The notes under the pieces: model-generated
The model's database searches: none
Told to the model about the DNA's origin: nothing
Seen by the model: only the letters and a program-made list of their open reading frames with translations
Source of the DNA: DASSQJ01 sp963773655
GTDB taxonomy: Bacteria > Actinomycetota > Actinomycetes > Actinomycetales > Dermatophilaceae
Reading direction: 5' to 3'
Length of the DNA: 64,000 nt
Assembly (NCBI GenBank): GCA_963773655.1
Contig: CAVZBX010000003.1
Span: 744,001-808,000, forward strand
Position numbers and translations under genes: made by a program
Part shown: positions 1 to 7,604 of the stretch, piece after piece
Layout of the letters: the number at the start of each line of letters is the position of its first letter
Numbering within the stretch: the stretch's first letter is position 1

Positions 1-1
1 C

Positions 2-652
2 GAGGCGGTGGGCGAGGACCTCGTCGTCATGGCCGACCTCTGCCTCGACGAGTTCACCGACCACGGCCACTGCGGCGTGCTCGCCGACGACGGCTCGGTC
101 GACAACGACGCCACCCTGGAGCGGTACGCGGCGATGGCACTGGCCCAGGCGGAGTCGGGCGCCCACGTGCTCGGACTGTCCGGGATGATGGACGGACAGG
201 TGGGGCACGTGCGCGCGGCCCTGGACGCCGCCGGGCACACCGACACCGTGCTGCTCGCCTACGCGGCGAAGTACACCTCCGGGCTGTACGGCCCGTTCCG
301 CGAGGCGGTGCAGTCCTCGCTCGTCGGCGACCGGGCCACCTACCAGCAGGACCCCGCGAACGGCCGCGAGGCGCTGCGCGAGATCGAGCTCGACGTCGCG
401 GAGGGCGCCGACGTCGTCATGGTCAAGCCGGCCGGCCCGCACCTCGACGTCGTCGCCGCGGTCGCGGCCGTGTCGCCGGTGCCCGTCGCGGCGTACCAGA
501 TCTCGGGGGAGTACGCCCAGGTCGTGGCCGCGGCCGACCGCGGCTGGGTGGACCGCGACCGGGTCGTGATGGAGTCGCTGCTCGGCATCCGCCGGGCGGG
601 CGCGAGCATCGTGCTCACCTACTTCGCCCTCGAGGCGGCCGCCCGCTGCTGA
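2..652 (+). CDS. hemB: Porphobilinogen synthase (delta-aminolevulinate dehydratase), 5' truncated
   Basis: Condenses two 5-aminolevulinate molecules to porphobilinogen in cytoplasmic heme synthesis. The window opens inside the gene; 216 residues are visible against roughly 325-330 for the family, so about the first third is missing. Seen: the metal-site segment CLDEFTDHGHCGV, the first active-site lysine in AYAAKYTSGLYGPFR, and the Schiff-base lysine in VMVKPAGPHLD, then a normal C-terminus. The metal loop has Cys-Leu-Asp where classical zinc enzymes have Cys-X-Cys, so one of three zinc cysteines is replaced by Asp. hemL lies 1.9 kb downstream on the same strand, with unrelated genes between them. 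Confidence 0.97.
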   Translation, partial: EAVGEDLVVMADLCLDEFTDHGHCGVLADDGSVDNDATLERYAAMALAQAESGAHVLGLSGMMDGQVGHVRAALDAAGHTDTVLLAYAAKYTSGLYGPFREAVQSSLVGDRATYQQDPANGREALREIELDVAEGADVVMVKPAGPHLDVVAAVAAVSPVPVAAYQISGEYAQVVAAADRGWVDRDRVVMESLLGIRRAGASIVLTYFALEAAARC

Positions 653-702
653 CGGGCTGCTGGAGGCCGGCGGACCTCCGCGCTGCCCGCCGGGGTCTCC
701 CG

Positions 703-1155
703 TCAGACGGCACGGGGGTCGCCGTCCAGCCGCCGGCGCAGGCGGTCGAGGCCTGCGCGGACCGTGGACCCGTAGCCGTCGTCAGGCAGGTGGCGGGCGG
801 CGGCGACCCCGGCCTCGAGGTGCTCGTGGGCCGCGCCGGCGCGGCCCTGCCGGCGGTAGCCGTCGGCGAGGTTCAGCCGCAGGCTCGGCTCCATCGCGGC
901 GGCGTGGGGGATGCCGATGCCGGTGAGGTCGCGGTCCGCGACCCCGGCGAAGGCGGCGAGCGCCCGCTCGTCCCAGCGGACCTCGTCGTCGAGGTCGGGC
1001 TCGAGGTCGGCGAGGTGGTGGGCGAGGACACACCGCTGCGCGTGCTCGTCGGGGCCCGCGGCCTCCCAGCACACCAGCAGCCGCGCCCGGCCGTGCTCGC
1101 GGTCGCCCCCGAGTGCGGACGTCACCGCCTCCAGCACCTCACCCCACTGCACCAT
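703..1155 (-). CDS. Small helical-repeat (TPR-like) protein of unknown function
   Basis: A 150-residue soluble, helix-rich protein. The C-terminal half reads like paired TPR helices (LRLNLADGYRRQGRAGAAHEHLEAG). I chose the ATG at 1155, although the frame is open further upstream, because it is followed by plausible protein sequence (MVQWGEVLEAVTSAL) and is preceded by a TACGGT box seven bases away, suggesting a leaderless mRNA. It converges on hemB with 50 bases between the stops. No enzymatic motif is visible. Small TPR-like proteins of this length are common in actinobacteria without assigned function; the role is unknown. Confidence 0.7.
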   Translation of the reverse strand: MVQWGEVLEAVTSALGGDREHGRARLLVCWEAAGPDEHAQRCVLAHHLADLEPDLDDEVRWDERALAAFAGVADRDLTGIGIPHAAAMEPSLRLNLADGYRRQGRAGAAHEHLEAGVAAARHLPDDGYGSTVRAGLDRLRRRLDGDPRAV

Positions 1156-1162
1156 GCCCGGC

Positions 1163-1168
1163 ACCGTA
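1163..1168 (-). promoter_or_regulatory. -10 box (TACGGT), leaderless start of the TPR-like gene
   Basis: TACGGT on the minus strand ends seven bases before the ATG at 1155, placing the predicted transcription start at or next to the start codon. No Shine-Dalgarno fits between. Confidence 0.45.
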
Positions 1169-1221
1169 GCCGGGCGGTCCGACAGAGGTGCGGGACCGGC
1201 GCCTGGGGGGTGCCGGCACGA

Positions 1222-1253
1222 CGCCGCCGCCACCCCGGCGGGTGGCGGCGGCG
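1222..1253 (-). terminator. Strong hairpin terminator after the YceI gene
   Basis: A perfect inverted repeat with 14-base arms (CGCCGCCGCCACCC) and a 4-base loop lies 48 bases past the end of the YceI gene, which is transcribed leftward. There is no clear U-run, as is usual for GC-rich actinobacterial terminators. Confidence 0.65.
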
Positions 1254-1300
1254 CGTGGGTCTCGGCGGAGCGGGAGGCCGCGGGGCGACGGGCTCCCGGC

Positions 1301-1843
1301 TCAGGCCTGCTTGGCGAGCTGGAGGTCGATGGCGATCCTGACCTTCTCCGAGACGAGCACGCCGCCGCGCTCGAGGGCGGCGTTCCAGGTCAGCCCCCAC
1401 TCGGTACGGTCGATCTGGGCGGTGGCCTCGAAGGCGGCCTTCTCGTTGCCCCAGGGGTCGGTGGCGACGCCGCCGAAGTCGACGTCGAGGGTCACGGGCC
1501 GGGTGACGCCCTTGATGGTGAGGTCGCCGACGAGGGTCTCGCCGTCGAACGAGGTGGAGACGAAGGTCATCTCGGGGTGGTTGTCGACGTCGAAGAAGTC
1601 GACACTGCGCAGGTGCGCGTCACGGTCAGGGGTGCCGGTGGCGACGGAGGCGGTCCTGATCGAGACCTCGGCCCGCGAGCCGGAGAGCTCGTCGCCGACG
1701 GTGACCGTGCCGGAGACGTCGGTGAAGGCGCCCCGCACCTTGCTCACCATGAGGTGGCGGGCGACGAAGCCGACCTCGGTGTGGGTGGGGTCGATGGTCC
1801 AGGTGCCGGCGGACAGGCCGGTCAGGGTGGCGGTGGCGGTCAT
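1301..1843 (-). CDS. YceI family isoprenoid-binding lipocalin-like protein
   Basis: 180 residues, the usual YceI length, with the family opening GTWTIDPTHTEVGFVARHLMVSKVRGAF and the later DVDNHPEMTF segment. YceI proteins form a lipocalin-like barrel that binds isoprenoid quinones or other amphiphiles; physiological roles are poorly defined. No signal peptide is visible, so this copy is probably cytoplasmic. GAAAGG lies nine bases before the ATG. The upstream region holds two palindromic operators shared with the divergent MarR gene, so repression by that regulator is likely. A strong hairpin follows the gene, making it monocistronic. Confidence 0.93.
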   Translation of the reverse strand: MTATATLTGLSAGTWTIDPTHTEVGFVARHLMVSKVRGAFTDVSGTVTVGDELSGSRAEVSIRTASVATGTPDRDAHLRSVDFFDVDNHPEMTFVSTSFDGETLVGDLTIKGVTRPVTLDVDFGGVATDPWGNEKAAFEATAQIDRTEWGLTWNAALERGGVLVSEKVRIAIDLQLAKQA

Positions 1844-1874
1844 GGTGTGGTGCCTTTCGGTCGGAAGCCGTATG

Positions 1875-1913
1875 TAGTTGACGATTCAACCACTGTAGTT
1901 GACGCTTCAACTA
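1875..1913. promoter_or_regulatory. Double palindromic operator between yceI and marR
   Basis: Site 2 (1896-1913) is a perfect 7-base-arm palindrome, TAGTTGA-CGCT-TCAACTA. Site 1 (1875-1892) is TAGTTGA-CGAT-TCAACCA with one mismatch. The copies are 21 bases apart, two helical turns, so two regulator dimers would bind the same DNA face. Size and symmetry fit MarR-family operators, and a MarR gene starts 150 bases away. Confidence 0.7.
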
Positions 1914-2052
1914 CCACATGGGCGGGGTTGTTCCCGCCACGGACGGAACCGTCCACGATGTGGGACCCCGGGGCTGCGCTGGAGGCTCCACCTGCGGCGA
2001 CGTCTCGGGAACCGGCCCCGTGGCGCGCGCCGGTGCGGCGCCGGCGACGTGC

Positions 2053-2058
2053 CACCAT
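2053..2058 (+). promoter_or_regulatory. Possible -10 box of the MarR gene
   Basis: CACCAT sits six bases before the GTG at 2065. Only the A at position 2 and the T at position 6 of the TAnnnT pattern match, so this is a weak call, but the spacing equals that of the other leaderless starts here. Confidence 0.25.
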
Positions 2059-2064
2059 GAGCCG

Positions 2065-2551
2065 GTGACCGAGGACGAGGTGCGCTGGCTCAGCGCCGAC
2101 GAGCAGACGTCCTGGCGCGCCTACCTGCGCGCCAACCGCGAGCTCGACGTCGCGCTGGACCGCGACCTCCAGGCGGTGGGGGTGAGCATCTCGGAGTACG
2201 AGCTGCTCTCGATGCTCTCCGAGGCCCCCGGGGGCCGGCTGCGGATGTCGGCGCTGGCCGGCCTGATCGTCCAGTCCCGCAGCCGGGTCACGCACACCGC
2301 GGCCCGGCTGGAGCGGCGCGGCTGGGTGCGGCGCACGCCGGCGCCGGACGACGGCCGGGGCGTGCTGCTCGAGCTCACCGACGAGGGGCGGCGCGCGGTC
2401 GAGCGCTTCGCGCGGCGTGCACGTCGCGAGCGTGCGCCGGCACCTCGTCGACATCCTCACCCCGGAGCAGTTCCGCGCCCTCGGCGAGGCGATGCAGGCG
2501 GTCCGCGACGCCTACGCCACCGACCCGACCACACCGGAGCCCACCGCCTGA
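2065..2551 (+). pseudogene. MarR family transcriptional regulator with a frameshift near its C-terminus
   Basis: Residues 1-115 match the MarR winged-helix fold: dimer helix, ISEYELLSMLSEAPGGRLRMSALA, recognition helix SRSRVTHTAARLERRGWVRR, and wing DDGRGVLLELTDEGRRAVE. After about base 2410 this frame becomes arginine/proline-rich and ends at 2556. The frame one base later instead reads HVASVRRHLVDILTPEQFRALGEAMQAVRDAY, the normal family C-terminal dimerisation helix, ending at 2551. So there is one extra base (or two missing) around 2407-2416. The DNA-binding part is intact; dimerisation would suffer if the shift is real. Divergent from the YceI gene, with a double operator between them. 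Sequencing error is an alternative explanation. Confidence 0.75.
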
Positions 2552-2554
2552 GGT

Positions 2555-2560
2555 GACAAT
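2555..2560 (+). promoter_or_regulatory. -10 box (GACAAT), leaderless start of hemL
   Basis: GACAAT is followed by GGCCGG and then the GTG start at 2567. It lies just beyond the MarR stop, so hemL can be transcribed independently. Confidence 0.45.
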
Positions 2561-2566
2561 GGCCGG

Positions 2567-3925
2567 GTGACGGACACCCCGACGCCCGACCGCACCAGCC
2601 CCCCCGGCACCAGCGACGTCCCGGCCTCGGCCGCGCTCCTCGAGCGCGCCCGGGCCGTCACGCCGGGAGGGGTGAACTCGCCGGTCCGGGCCTTCCGCTC
2701 GGTGGGTGGCACCCCCCGGTTCATGGCGAGCGGGCGGGGGGCCTACCTCACCGACGTCGACGGTCACGAGTACGTCGACCTCGTCGGCAGCTGGGGGCCG
2801 ATGATCCTCGGCCACGCCCACCCCGACGTCCTGGACGCCGTGCAGCGCGCGGCGGCCCGCGGCACGTCGTTCGGCACCCCCTCGGAGAACGAGGTCCTCC
2901 TCGCCGAGGAGATCGTCGCCCGGGTCGGGCCGGTCGACCAGGTGCGCCTGGTGTCCAGCGGCACCGAGGCGACGATGAGCGCCATCCGCCTCGCCCGCGG
3001 GTTCACCGGCCGGCCCCTGGTCGTCAAGTTCGCCGGTCACTACCACGGTCACGTCGACTCCCTCCTCGTCTCCGCAGGCTCCGGCGTCGCCACCCTGGCC
3101 CTGCCCGACTCCGCCGGCGTGCCCGCGGACATGGCCGCCGAGACCGTCGTCGTCCGCTACAACGACGTCGCCGCCCTCGAGGCGGTCTTCGCCGCCCGCG
3201 GCGAGCAGGTGGCGTGCGTCGTCACCGAGGCGGCCGCAGGCAACATGGGCGTGGTCCCCCCGGCGCCCGGCTTCACCGAGGCGGTGCGCCGGGTCACGGC
3301 GGACCACGGGGCCCTGCTCGTCAGCGACGAGGTGATGACCGGCTTCCGGTGCAGCCGGGCCGGGTGGTGGGGCCACGAGGGCGTCGACGTGCGGCCCGAC
3401 CTGATGACGTTCGGCAAGGTGATGGGCGGCGGGTTCCCCGCCGCGGCGTTCGGCGGCCGGGCCGACGTCATGGCGCTGCTCGCGCCCGAGGGGCCGGTGT
3501 ACCAGGCCGGCACCCTCTCCGGCAACCCGGTCGCCACCGCCGCGGGGCTGGCGACGCTGCAGCGCTGCGACGACGCGCTCTACACCCGTCTGGACGAGGT
3601 CGCGGCCGCGATCAGCGGTGCCGCCGCCGACGCGCTCTCCGCCGCCGGGGTGCCGCACCGGGTCCAGCACGCCGGCTCGATGTTCTCGGTGTTCTTCCGC
3701 GACGGCGAGGTGCGCGACTACGACGCCGCCCGCGACCAGGACACCGCGGCGTTCGGCCGGTTCTTCCACGCGATGCTGCGGGCCGGGGTCTACCTGCCGC
3801 CGAGCGCGTTCGAGAGCTGGTTCGTCTCCGGCGCCCACGACGACGCCGCCGTCCAGCGGGTCCTCGACGCCCTCCCCGGCGCTGCCGCGGCGGCCGCGGA
3901 CCAGCGCGGCGGGACGCCCTGCTGA
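2567..3925 (+). CDS. hemL: Glutamate-1-semialdehyde 2,1-aminomutase
   Basis: PLP enzyme that converts glutamate-1-semialdehyde to 5-aminolevulinate, feeding HemB in the C5 heme route. The 452-residue length is normal with a short extra N-terminus. Seen: TPGGVNSPVRAF at the substrate end, SGTEATMSAIRLAR for the cofactor phosphate, SDEVMTGFR with the PLP-ring aspartate, and the Schiff-base lysine at residue 284 in TFGKVMGGGFPAAAFGG. The start GTG is chosen for homology of the N-terminus and because a GACAAT box lies six bases upstream. The gene is followed 31 bases later by a histidine phosphatase on the same strand. Confidence 0.98.
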   Translation: MTDTPTPDRTSPPGTSDVPASAALLERARAVTPGGVNSPVRAFRSVGGTPRFMASGRGAYLTDVDGHEYVDLVGSWGPMILGHAHPDVLDAVQRAAARGTSFGTPSENEVLLAEEIVARVGPVDQVRLVSSGTEATMSAIRLARGFTGRPLVVKFAGHYHGHVDSLLVSAGSGVATLALPDSAGVPADMAAETVVVRYNDVAALEAVFAARGEQVACVVTEAAAGNMGVVPPAPGFTEAVRRVTADHGALLVSDEVMTGFRCSRAGWWGHEGVDVRPDLMTFGKVMGGGFPAAAFGGRADVMALLAPEGPVYQAGTLSGNPVATAAGLATLQRCDDALYTRLDEVAAAISGAAADALSAAGVPHRVQHAGSMFSVFFRDGEVRDYDAARDQDTAAFGRFFHAMLRAGVYLPPSAFESWFVSGAHDDAAVQRVLDALPGAAAAAADQRGGTPC

Positions 3926-3943
3926 GCCCTCAGCGCGGTTTGC

Positions 3944-3949
3944 GACAAT
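3944..3949 (+). promoter_or_regulatory. -10 box (GACAAT), leaderless start of the phosphatase gene
   Basis: GACAAT lies seven bases before the ATG at 3957, in the 31-base gap after hemL. No ribosome-binding site is visible. Confidence 0.45.
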
Positions 3950-3956
3950 CGCCCGC

Positions 3957-4631
3957 ATGACGTCCTCCGCCGACGGGTCCCGACCCCAGGACCCGCAGCG
4001 CACCGTCGTGCACCTGCTGCGGCACGGCGAGGTGCACAACCCGCACCGCATCCTCTACGGCCGGCTGCCCGGCTACCACCTGTCCGAGCTGGGCCGGCGG
4101 ATGGCGGGGCTCGCGGCCGAGCACCTCGCCGACCACGACGTCGTCCACATGGTCTCCAGCCCCCTGGAGCGGGCCCGGGAGACCGCGGCGCCGATCGCCG
4201 AGGCACACGGCCTCGAGGTGCACCTCGACGAGCGGGTGCAGGAGGCCGGCAACGCCTTCGAGGGTCTGCCCGTCGCCGGCGGCAGGGGGCTGCTGCGGCA
4301 GCCGCGGCTCTGGCCGAAGATGCTCAACCCGTTCATCCCGTCGTGGGGCGAGCCGTACGAGCAGGTCCTCACCCGGATGCGCGACGCCATGGTCGACGCC
4401 CGCGACGCCGCGCGCGGCCACGAGGCGGTGGTCGTCAGCCACCAGGCCCCCATCTGGATGATCCGCCTCGCCACCGAGGGCCGGTCGCTGGTGCACAACC
4501 CGGCCCGCCGGGAGTGCAGCCTGGCGTCCCTCACCTCGTTCACCTTCCTCGGTGACGAGCTGCTCTCGCTGTCGTACAGCGAGCCCGCGGCCACCCTGCT
4601 CCCCGAGGCCCGGTCGGGAGCCGGCGCATGA
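3957..4631 (+). CDS. Histidine phosphatase (phosphoglycerate mutase-like) family protein
   Basis: 224 residues with the histidine phosphatase signature VHLLRHGEVHN, where the His of RHG is the phospho-acceptor, and the second catalytic His in VVVSHQAPIW. SSPLERARETAAPIA is the conserved substrate-phosphate loop. The true substrate cannot be read from sequence; small-molecule phosphatase is likelier than glycolytic mutase. Its stop overlaps the start of the thioredoxin-like gene (ATGA), so it heads the cytochrome c maturation operon. This linkage is seen in many actinobacteria, but the functional connection is unclear. Confidence 0.9.
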   Translation: MTSSADGSRPQDPQRTVVHLLRHGEVHNPHRILYGRLPGYHLSELGRRMAGLAAEHLADHDVVHMVSSPLERARETAAPIAEAHGLEVHLDERVQEAGNAFEGLPVAGGRGLLRQPRLWPKMLNPFIPSWGEPYEQVLTRMRDAMVDARDAARGHEAVVVSHQAPIWMIRLATEGRSLVHNPARRECSLASLTSFTFLGDELLSLSYSEPAATLLPEARSGAGA

Positions 4632-5245
4632 GGATGCCAGCGCTGCGCCACCTCGTCGTGGGCGCCGTCGGCGCCCTGCTGCTCGTCGGGGCCGGCACGG
4701 TCGCCGTCGCGTCGCTGACCGAGGACCCGGACTCGGTGGCCGCGCAGGCCCGGGCGGGCGACCAGAAGGGGTACGTCTCGGGCGACGGCAGCGTCGAGAC
4801 GATCCCGGCCGCGGACCGCGCGGAGCCGGTGACGCTGAGCGGCGCCCTGCTCGACGGCACCTCCTGGGACATCGGCGACACCCGGGGGGCGCCGCTCGTC
4901 CTCAACGTCTGGGGCTCCTGGTGCGCCCCGTGCGTCGCGGAGGCCCCGGAGCTGCAGCGGGCCTGGGAGGACCTCCAGGCGGGCGACACCGGCGCGGCGA
5001 TGGTCGGCATCGACTTCCGGGAGGAGCCCGCCCGGGGCGCCGCCTTCGCGCGCAAGGCCGGGCTCACCTACCCGAGCCTGTCCGACGAGTCCGGCGTGCT
5101 CGTCCTCGAGCTGCAGGGCAAGGCGGCGACGGTGCCGACCACGCTCGTGCTCGACGACGAGGGGCGGATCGCCGCCCGCGTCAGCGGCCCGGTCGACGCG
5201 AGCACCCTCACCGGCCTCGTCGACGACGTGGCCGCGGAGCCGTGA
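4628..5245 (+). CDS. TlpA/ResA-like membrane-anchored thioredoxin for cytochrome c maturation
   Basis: 205 residues. Residues 8-30 form a single hydrophobic export/anchor segment, so the domain is extracytoplasmic. The thioredoxin fold follows, with active-site WGSWCAPC (Cys99, Cys102) and the cis-proline region AATVPTTLVLD. In system II cytochrome c assembly such proteins keep apocytochrome CXXCH thiols reduced, receiving electrons from CcdA, which is encoded next. The start ATGA overlaps the phosphatase stop, and the stop overlaps the GTG of ccdA. Confidence 0.92.
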   Translation: MRMPALRHLVVGAVGALLLVGAGTVAVASLTEDPDSVAAQARAGDQKGYVSGDGSVETIPAADRAEPVTLSGALLDGTSWDIGDTRGAPLVLNVWGSWCAPCVAEAPELQRAWEDLQAGDTGAAMVGIDFREEPARGAAFARKAGLTYPSLSDESGVLVLELQGKAATVPTTLVLDDEGRIAARVSGPVDASTLTGLVDDVAAEP

Positions 5246-5296
5246 CCCCCGCCCTCGCCGGGGCGGGAGCCATGACCCCCGCCCTCACCGGGGCGG
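5242..5296 (+). repeat. ccdA: Direct tandem duplication spanning the ccdA start codon
   Basis: The first ~25 bases from 5242 are repeated from 5272 with two differences, GTG versus ATG at the start and gcc versus acc inside. The 30-base period keeps the reading frame and gives the gene two potential initiation sites. Confidence 0.6.
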
Positions 5297-6033
5297 CCGG
5301 CGACGCGGTCACCTCCGGCGCCCTCCCGCTCGCGTTCTCGGTGGCGCTGCTCGCCGGCCTGGTCTCCTTCGCCAGTCCGTGCGTGCTGCCGCTCGTCCCC
5401 GGCTTCCTCGGGTACGTCACCGGGCTCACCGGCGGATCCGGGGAGGAGCCCGGCCGGGGCCGCACCGTGCTCGGCACGCTCCTGTTCGTCGCGGGGTTCA
5501 CCGCGGTGTTCGTGCTCGGGACGGTGCTCGTCACCGGGGCGAGCACCGTGCTCGTCGAGCACCGGACCCTGCTCATGCGCGTGGGCGGTGCGCTCGTCGT
5601 CGTCATGGGGCTGGTCTTCCTCGGCGTCGGCAGCCGGTGGGAGGCCCGGCTGCACTGGCGGCCGCGAGCCGGGCTCGCCGGAGCCCCGGTCCTGGGCGCG
5701 GTCTTCGCGCTCGGCTGGGCGCCGTGCACCGGCCCGACCCTCGCCGCCGTCCTCGTCATGGCGACGGCGACGAGCGACCCGCAGGTGGGGCGCGGCGCCA
5801 CCCTCGCCGTCGCCTACGGGATCGGGCTCGGCCTGCCCTTCCTCCTCGTCGCCGCGGGGCTCGACCGGGCCGGCCGGGCCTCCGGATGGCTGCGCCGGCA
5901 CCAGCGGGCCATCCAGGTGGCGGGCGGGGTGCTGCTCGTCGTCGTCGGGCTGCTCCTGCTCACCGGGGTCTGGGAGGACCTCAACCGGTGGCTGCAGGCC
6001 GAGCTGGTCAGCGGGTTCGAGGTGCCGGTGTGA
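5242..6033 (+). CDS. ccdA: Cytochrome c biogenesis transmembrane protein CcdA (DsbD-like)
   Basis: Polytopic membrane protein that carries thiol electrons from cytoplasmic thioredoxin to the outside. About six hydrophobic helices are visible. The two redox cysteines are in LVSFASPCVLPLVPGFLGYV and FALGWAPCTGPTLAAV (Cys37 and Cys152 counted from the ATG at 5272). The start is ambiguous: the GTG at 5242 overlaps the previous stop (GTGA), while an ATG at 5272 begins a second near-identical copy of the same ~25-base segment. Both initiate the same frame, giving 263 or 253 residues. The gene is followed by resB with a GTGA overlap. Confidence 0.93.
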   Translation: MTPALAGAGAMTPALTGAAGDAVTSGALPLAFSVALLAGLVSFASPCVLPLVPGFLGYVTGLTGGSGEEPGRGRTVLGTLLFVAGFTAVFVLGTVLVTGASTVLVEHRTLLMRVGGALVVVMGLVFLGVGSRWEARLHWRPRAGLAGAPVLGAVFALGWAPCTGPTLAAVLVMATATSDPQVGRGATLAVAYGIGLGLPFLLVAAGLDRAGRASGWLRRHQRAIQVAGGVLLVVVGLLLLTGVWEDLNRWLQAELVSGFEVPV

Positions 6034-7604
6034 GCACCACCGCCCCGACCCGGCCCCCCGCTGAGCCACCGGTGACCCAGCCGCGGCTGGGCGCGCTCGG
6101 CTGGGCCCGCTGGACGTGGCGCTCGCTGACGAGCATGCGCACGGCGCTGTTCCTCCTGCTCCTCCTCGCCGTCGCCGCGGTGCCGGGGTCGACCTTCCCG
6201 CAGCGCTCCATCGACGCGGCCCGCACGGCCCAGTGGATCACCGACCACCCCACCGCCGGCCCGGTCCTGGACCGGCTCGGCTTCTTCGAGGTGTACGCCT
6301 CGCCGTGGTTCGCCGCCATCTACCTGCTGCTCTTCGTCTCCCTCGTCGGCTGCGTCCTGCCGCGGCTGCGAATCCACTGGCACCAGGTGCGCTCGGTGCC
6401 GCCGCGGGCGCCGCGGCGCCTGGAGCGGCTCGGCGCGCACGCGACCGCCACGGTCGACGGCGACGCCGAGGAGGTCCGCGAGCGGCTCCGCTCGGCGCTG
6501 CGCGGCCGCCGCTACCGCGTGCACGCCCACGACGACAGCACGCTCTCCGCCGAGAAGGGGTACCTGCGCGAGAGCGGCAACCTCGTCTTCCACCTGGCCC
6601 TCCTCGGCGTCCTCGTCGGGGTCGCGTGGGGCCACCTGCTCGGGTGGAAGGGCGACGTCATCCTGCCGACCGGGCAGACCTTCGCCAACACGCTCTCCCG
6701 GTACGACACCTTCAGCCCCGGCCCGTGGGTCGACCCCACCGACCTCGAGCCGTACACGCTGCGGCTGGACCGCCTCGACGCCACCTTCGAGACCGAGGAC
6801 ACCGGGCAGGGGCAGTTCGGCGCCCCCCGGGACTTCACCGCCTGGACGACCTTCACCCCACCGGACGGGTCGCCCGAGGAGCGCACCATCCGGGTCAACC
6901 ACCCGCTCGAGACCGGCGCCGGCACCGTCTTCCTCCTCGGCAACGGGTACGCGCCACACATCACGGTGGAGGACGGCGCCGGAACCGTCATCTACTCCGA
7001 CGCCACCCCCTTCCTCCCGCAGGACAACAACTACACCTCGGTGGGGGCGGTCAAGGTGCCCGGCGCCGAGCCGGACCAGCTCGGCTTCGCCGGGTTCTTC
7101 CTCCCCACCGGCACCATCGACGAGCAGGGCCCGCGCTCGGTCTTCCCGGACCTGCTCGACCCCCAGCTCGTGCTCACCGGGTTCGCCGGCGAGCTCTTCC
7201 CCGGTGGCGCTCCCCAGTCGGTCTACACCCTCGACACCGGCGCGATGACGCCCCTGCCGGGGCCCGACGGGTCCGACCAGCTGCGCATCCTCCTGCGCCC
7301 CGGCGACACCGTCGAGCTGCCGGACGGGCGCGGCTCGATCACCTTCGACGGGGTCGAGCGCTTCGCCGGGCTCTCCATCCGCACCGACCCCGGCAAGACC
7401 CTGACGCTGGTCAGCGCGCTGCTCGCCCTGGGCGGCCTCGTCGCGAGCCTGGTCGTGCGGCGACGGCGGCTGTTCGTGCGGGTTGGCCCGGCCGAGGACG
7501 GGACACGTACCGTGGTCTCCGTCGGCGGCCTGGCGAAGGACGACGACGAGGGCATGGGCGACGAGGTCGCCGCGGTCCTCGAGGAACTGGAAGGACACCG
7601 ATGA
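6030..7604 (+). CDS. resB: Cytochrome c biogenesis protein ResB (CcsB-type system II subunit)
   Basis: 524 residues. Membrane segments are near residues 35-55, 95-115, 190-210 and close to the C-terminus (about 455-475), with a large extracytoplasmic domain between the third and fourth, the usual ResB layout. The opening WRSLTSMRTALFLLLLLAVAAVPGSTFPQR and ESGNLVFHLALLGVLVGVAWGHLLGWKG are characteristic. With CcsB it makes the system II heme lyase that transports heme and ligates it to apocytochrome c outside the cell. GTGA overlap with ccdA and ATGA overlap with ccsB show tight translational coupling. Confidence 0.96.
   Translation: MSTTAPTRPPAEPPVTQPRLGALGWARWTWRSLTSMRTALFLLLLLAVAAVPGSTFPQRSIDAARTAQWITDHPTAGPVLDRLGFFEVYASPWFAAIYLLLFVSLVGCVLPRLRIHWHQVRSVPPRAPRRLERLGAHATATVDGDAEEVRERLRSALRGRRYRVHAHDDSTLSAEKGYLRESGNLVFHLALLGVLVGVAWGHLLGWKGDVILPTGQTFANTLSRYDTFSPGPWVDPTDLEPYTLRLDRLDATFETEDTGQGQFGAPRDFTAWTTFTPPDGSPEERTIRVNHPLETGAGTVFLLGNGYAPHITVEDGAGTVIYSDATPFLPQDNNYTSVGAVKVPGAEPDQLGFAGFFLPTGTIDEQGPRSVFPDLLDPQLVLTGFAGELFPGGAPQSVYTLDTGAMTPLPGPDGSDQLRILLRPGDTVELPDGRGSITFDGVERFAGLSIRTDPGKTLTLVSALLALGGLVASLVVRRRRLFVRVGPAEDGTRTVVSVGGLAKDDDEGMGDEVAAVLEELEGHR

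Noticed and set aside
662..679. GGAGG/CCTCC hairpin after hemB as a terminator
   Set aside because: Only five paired bases with an eight-base loop and no U-run; too weak to support.
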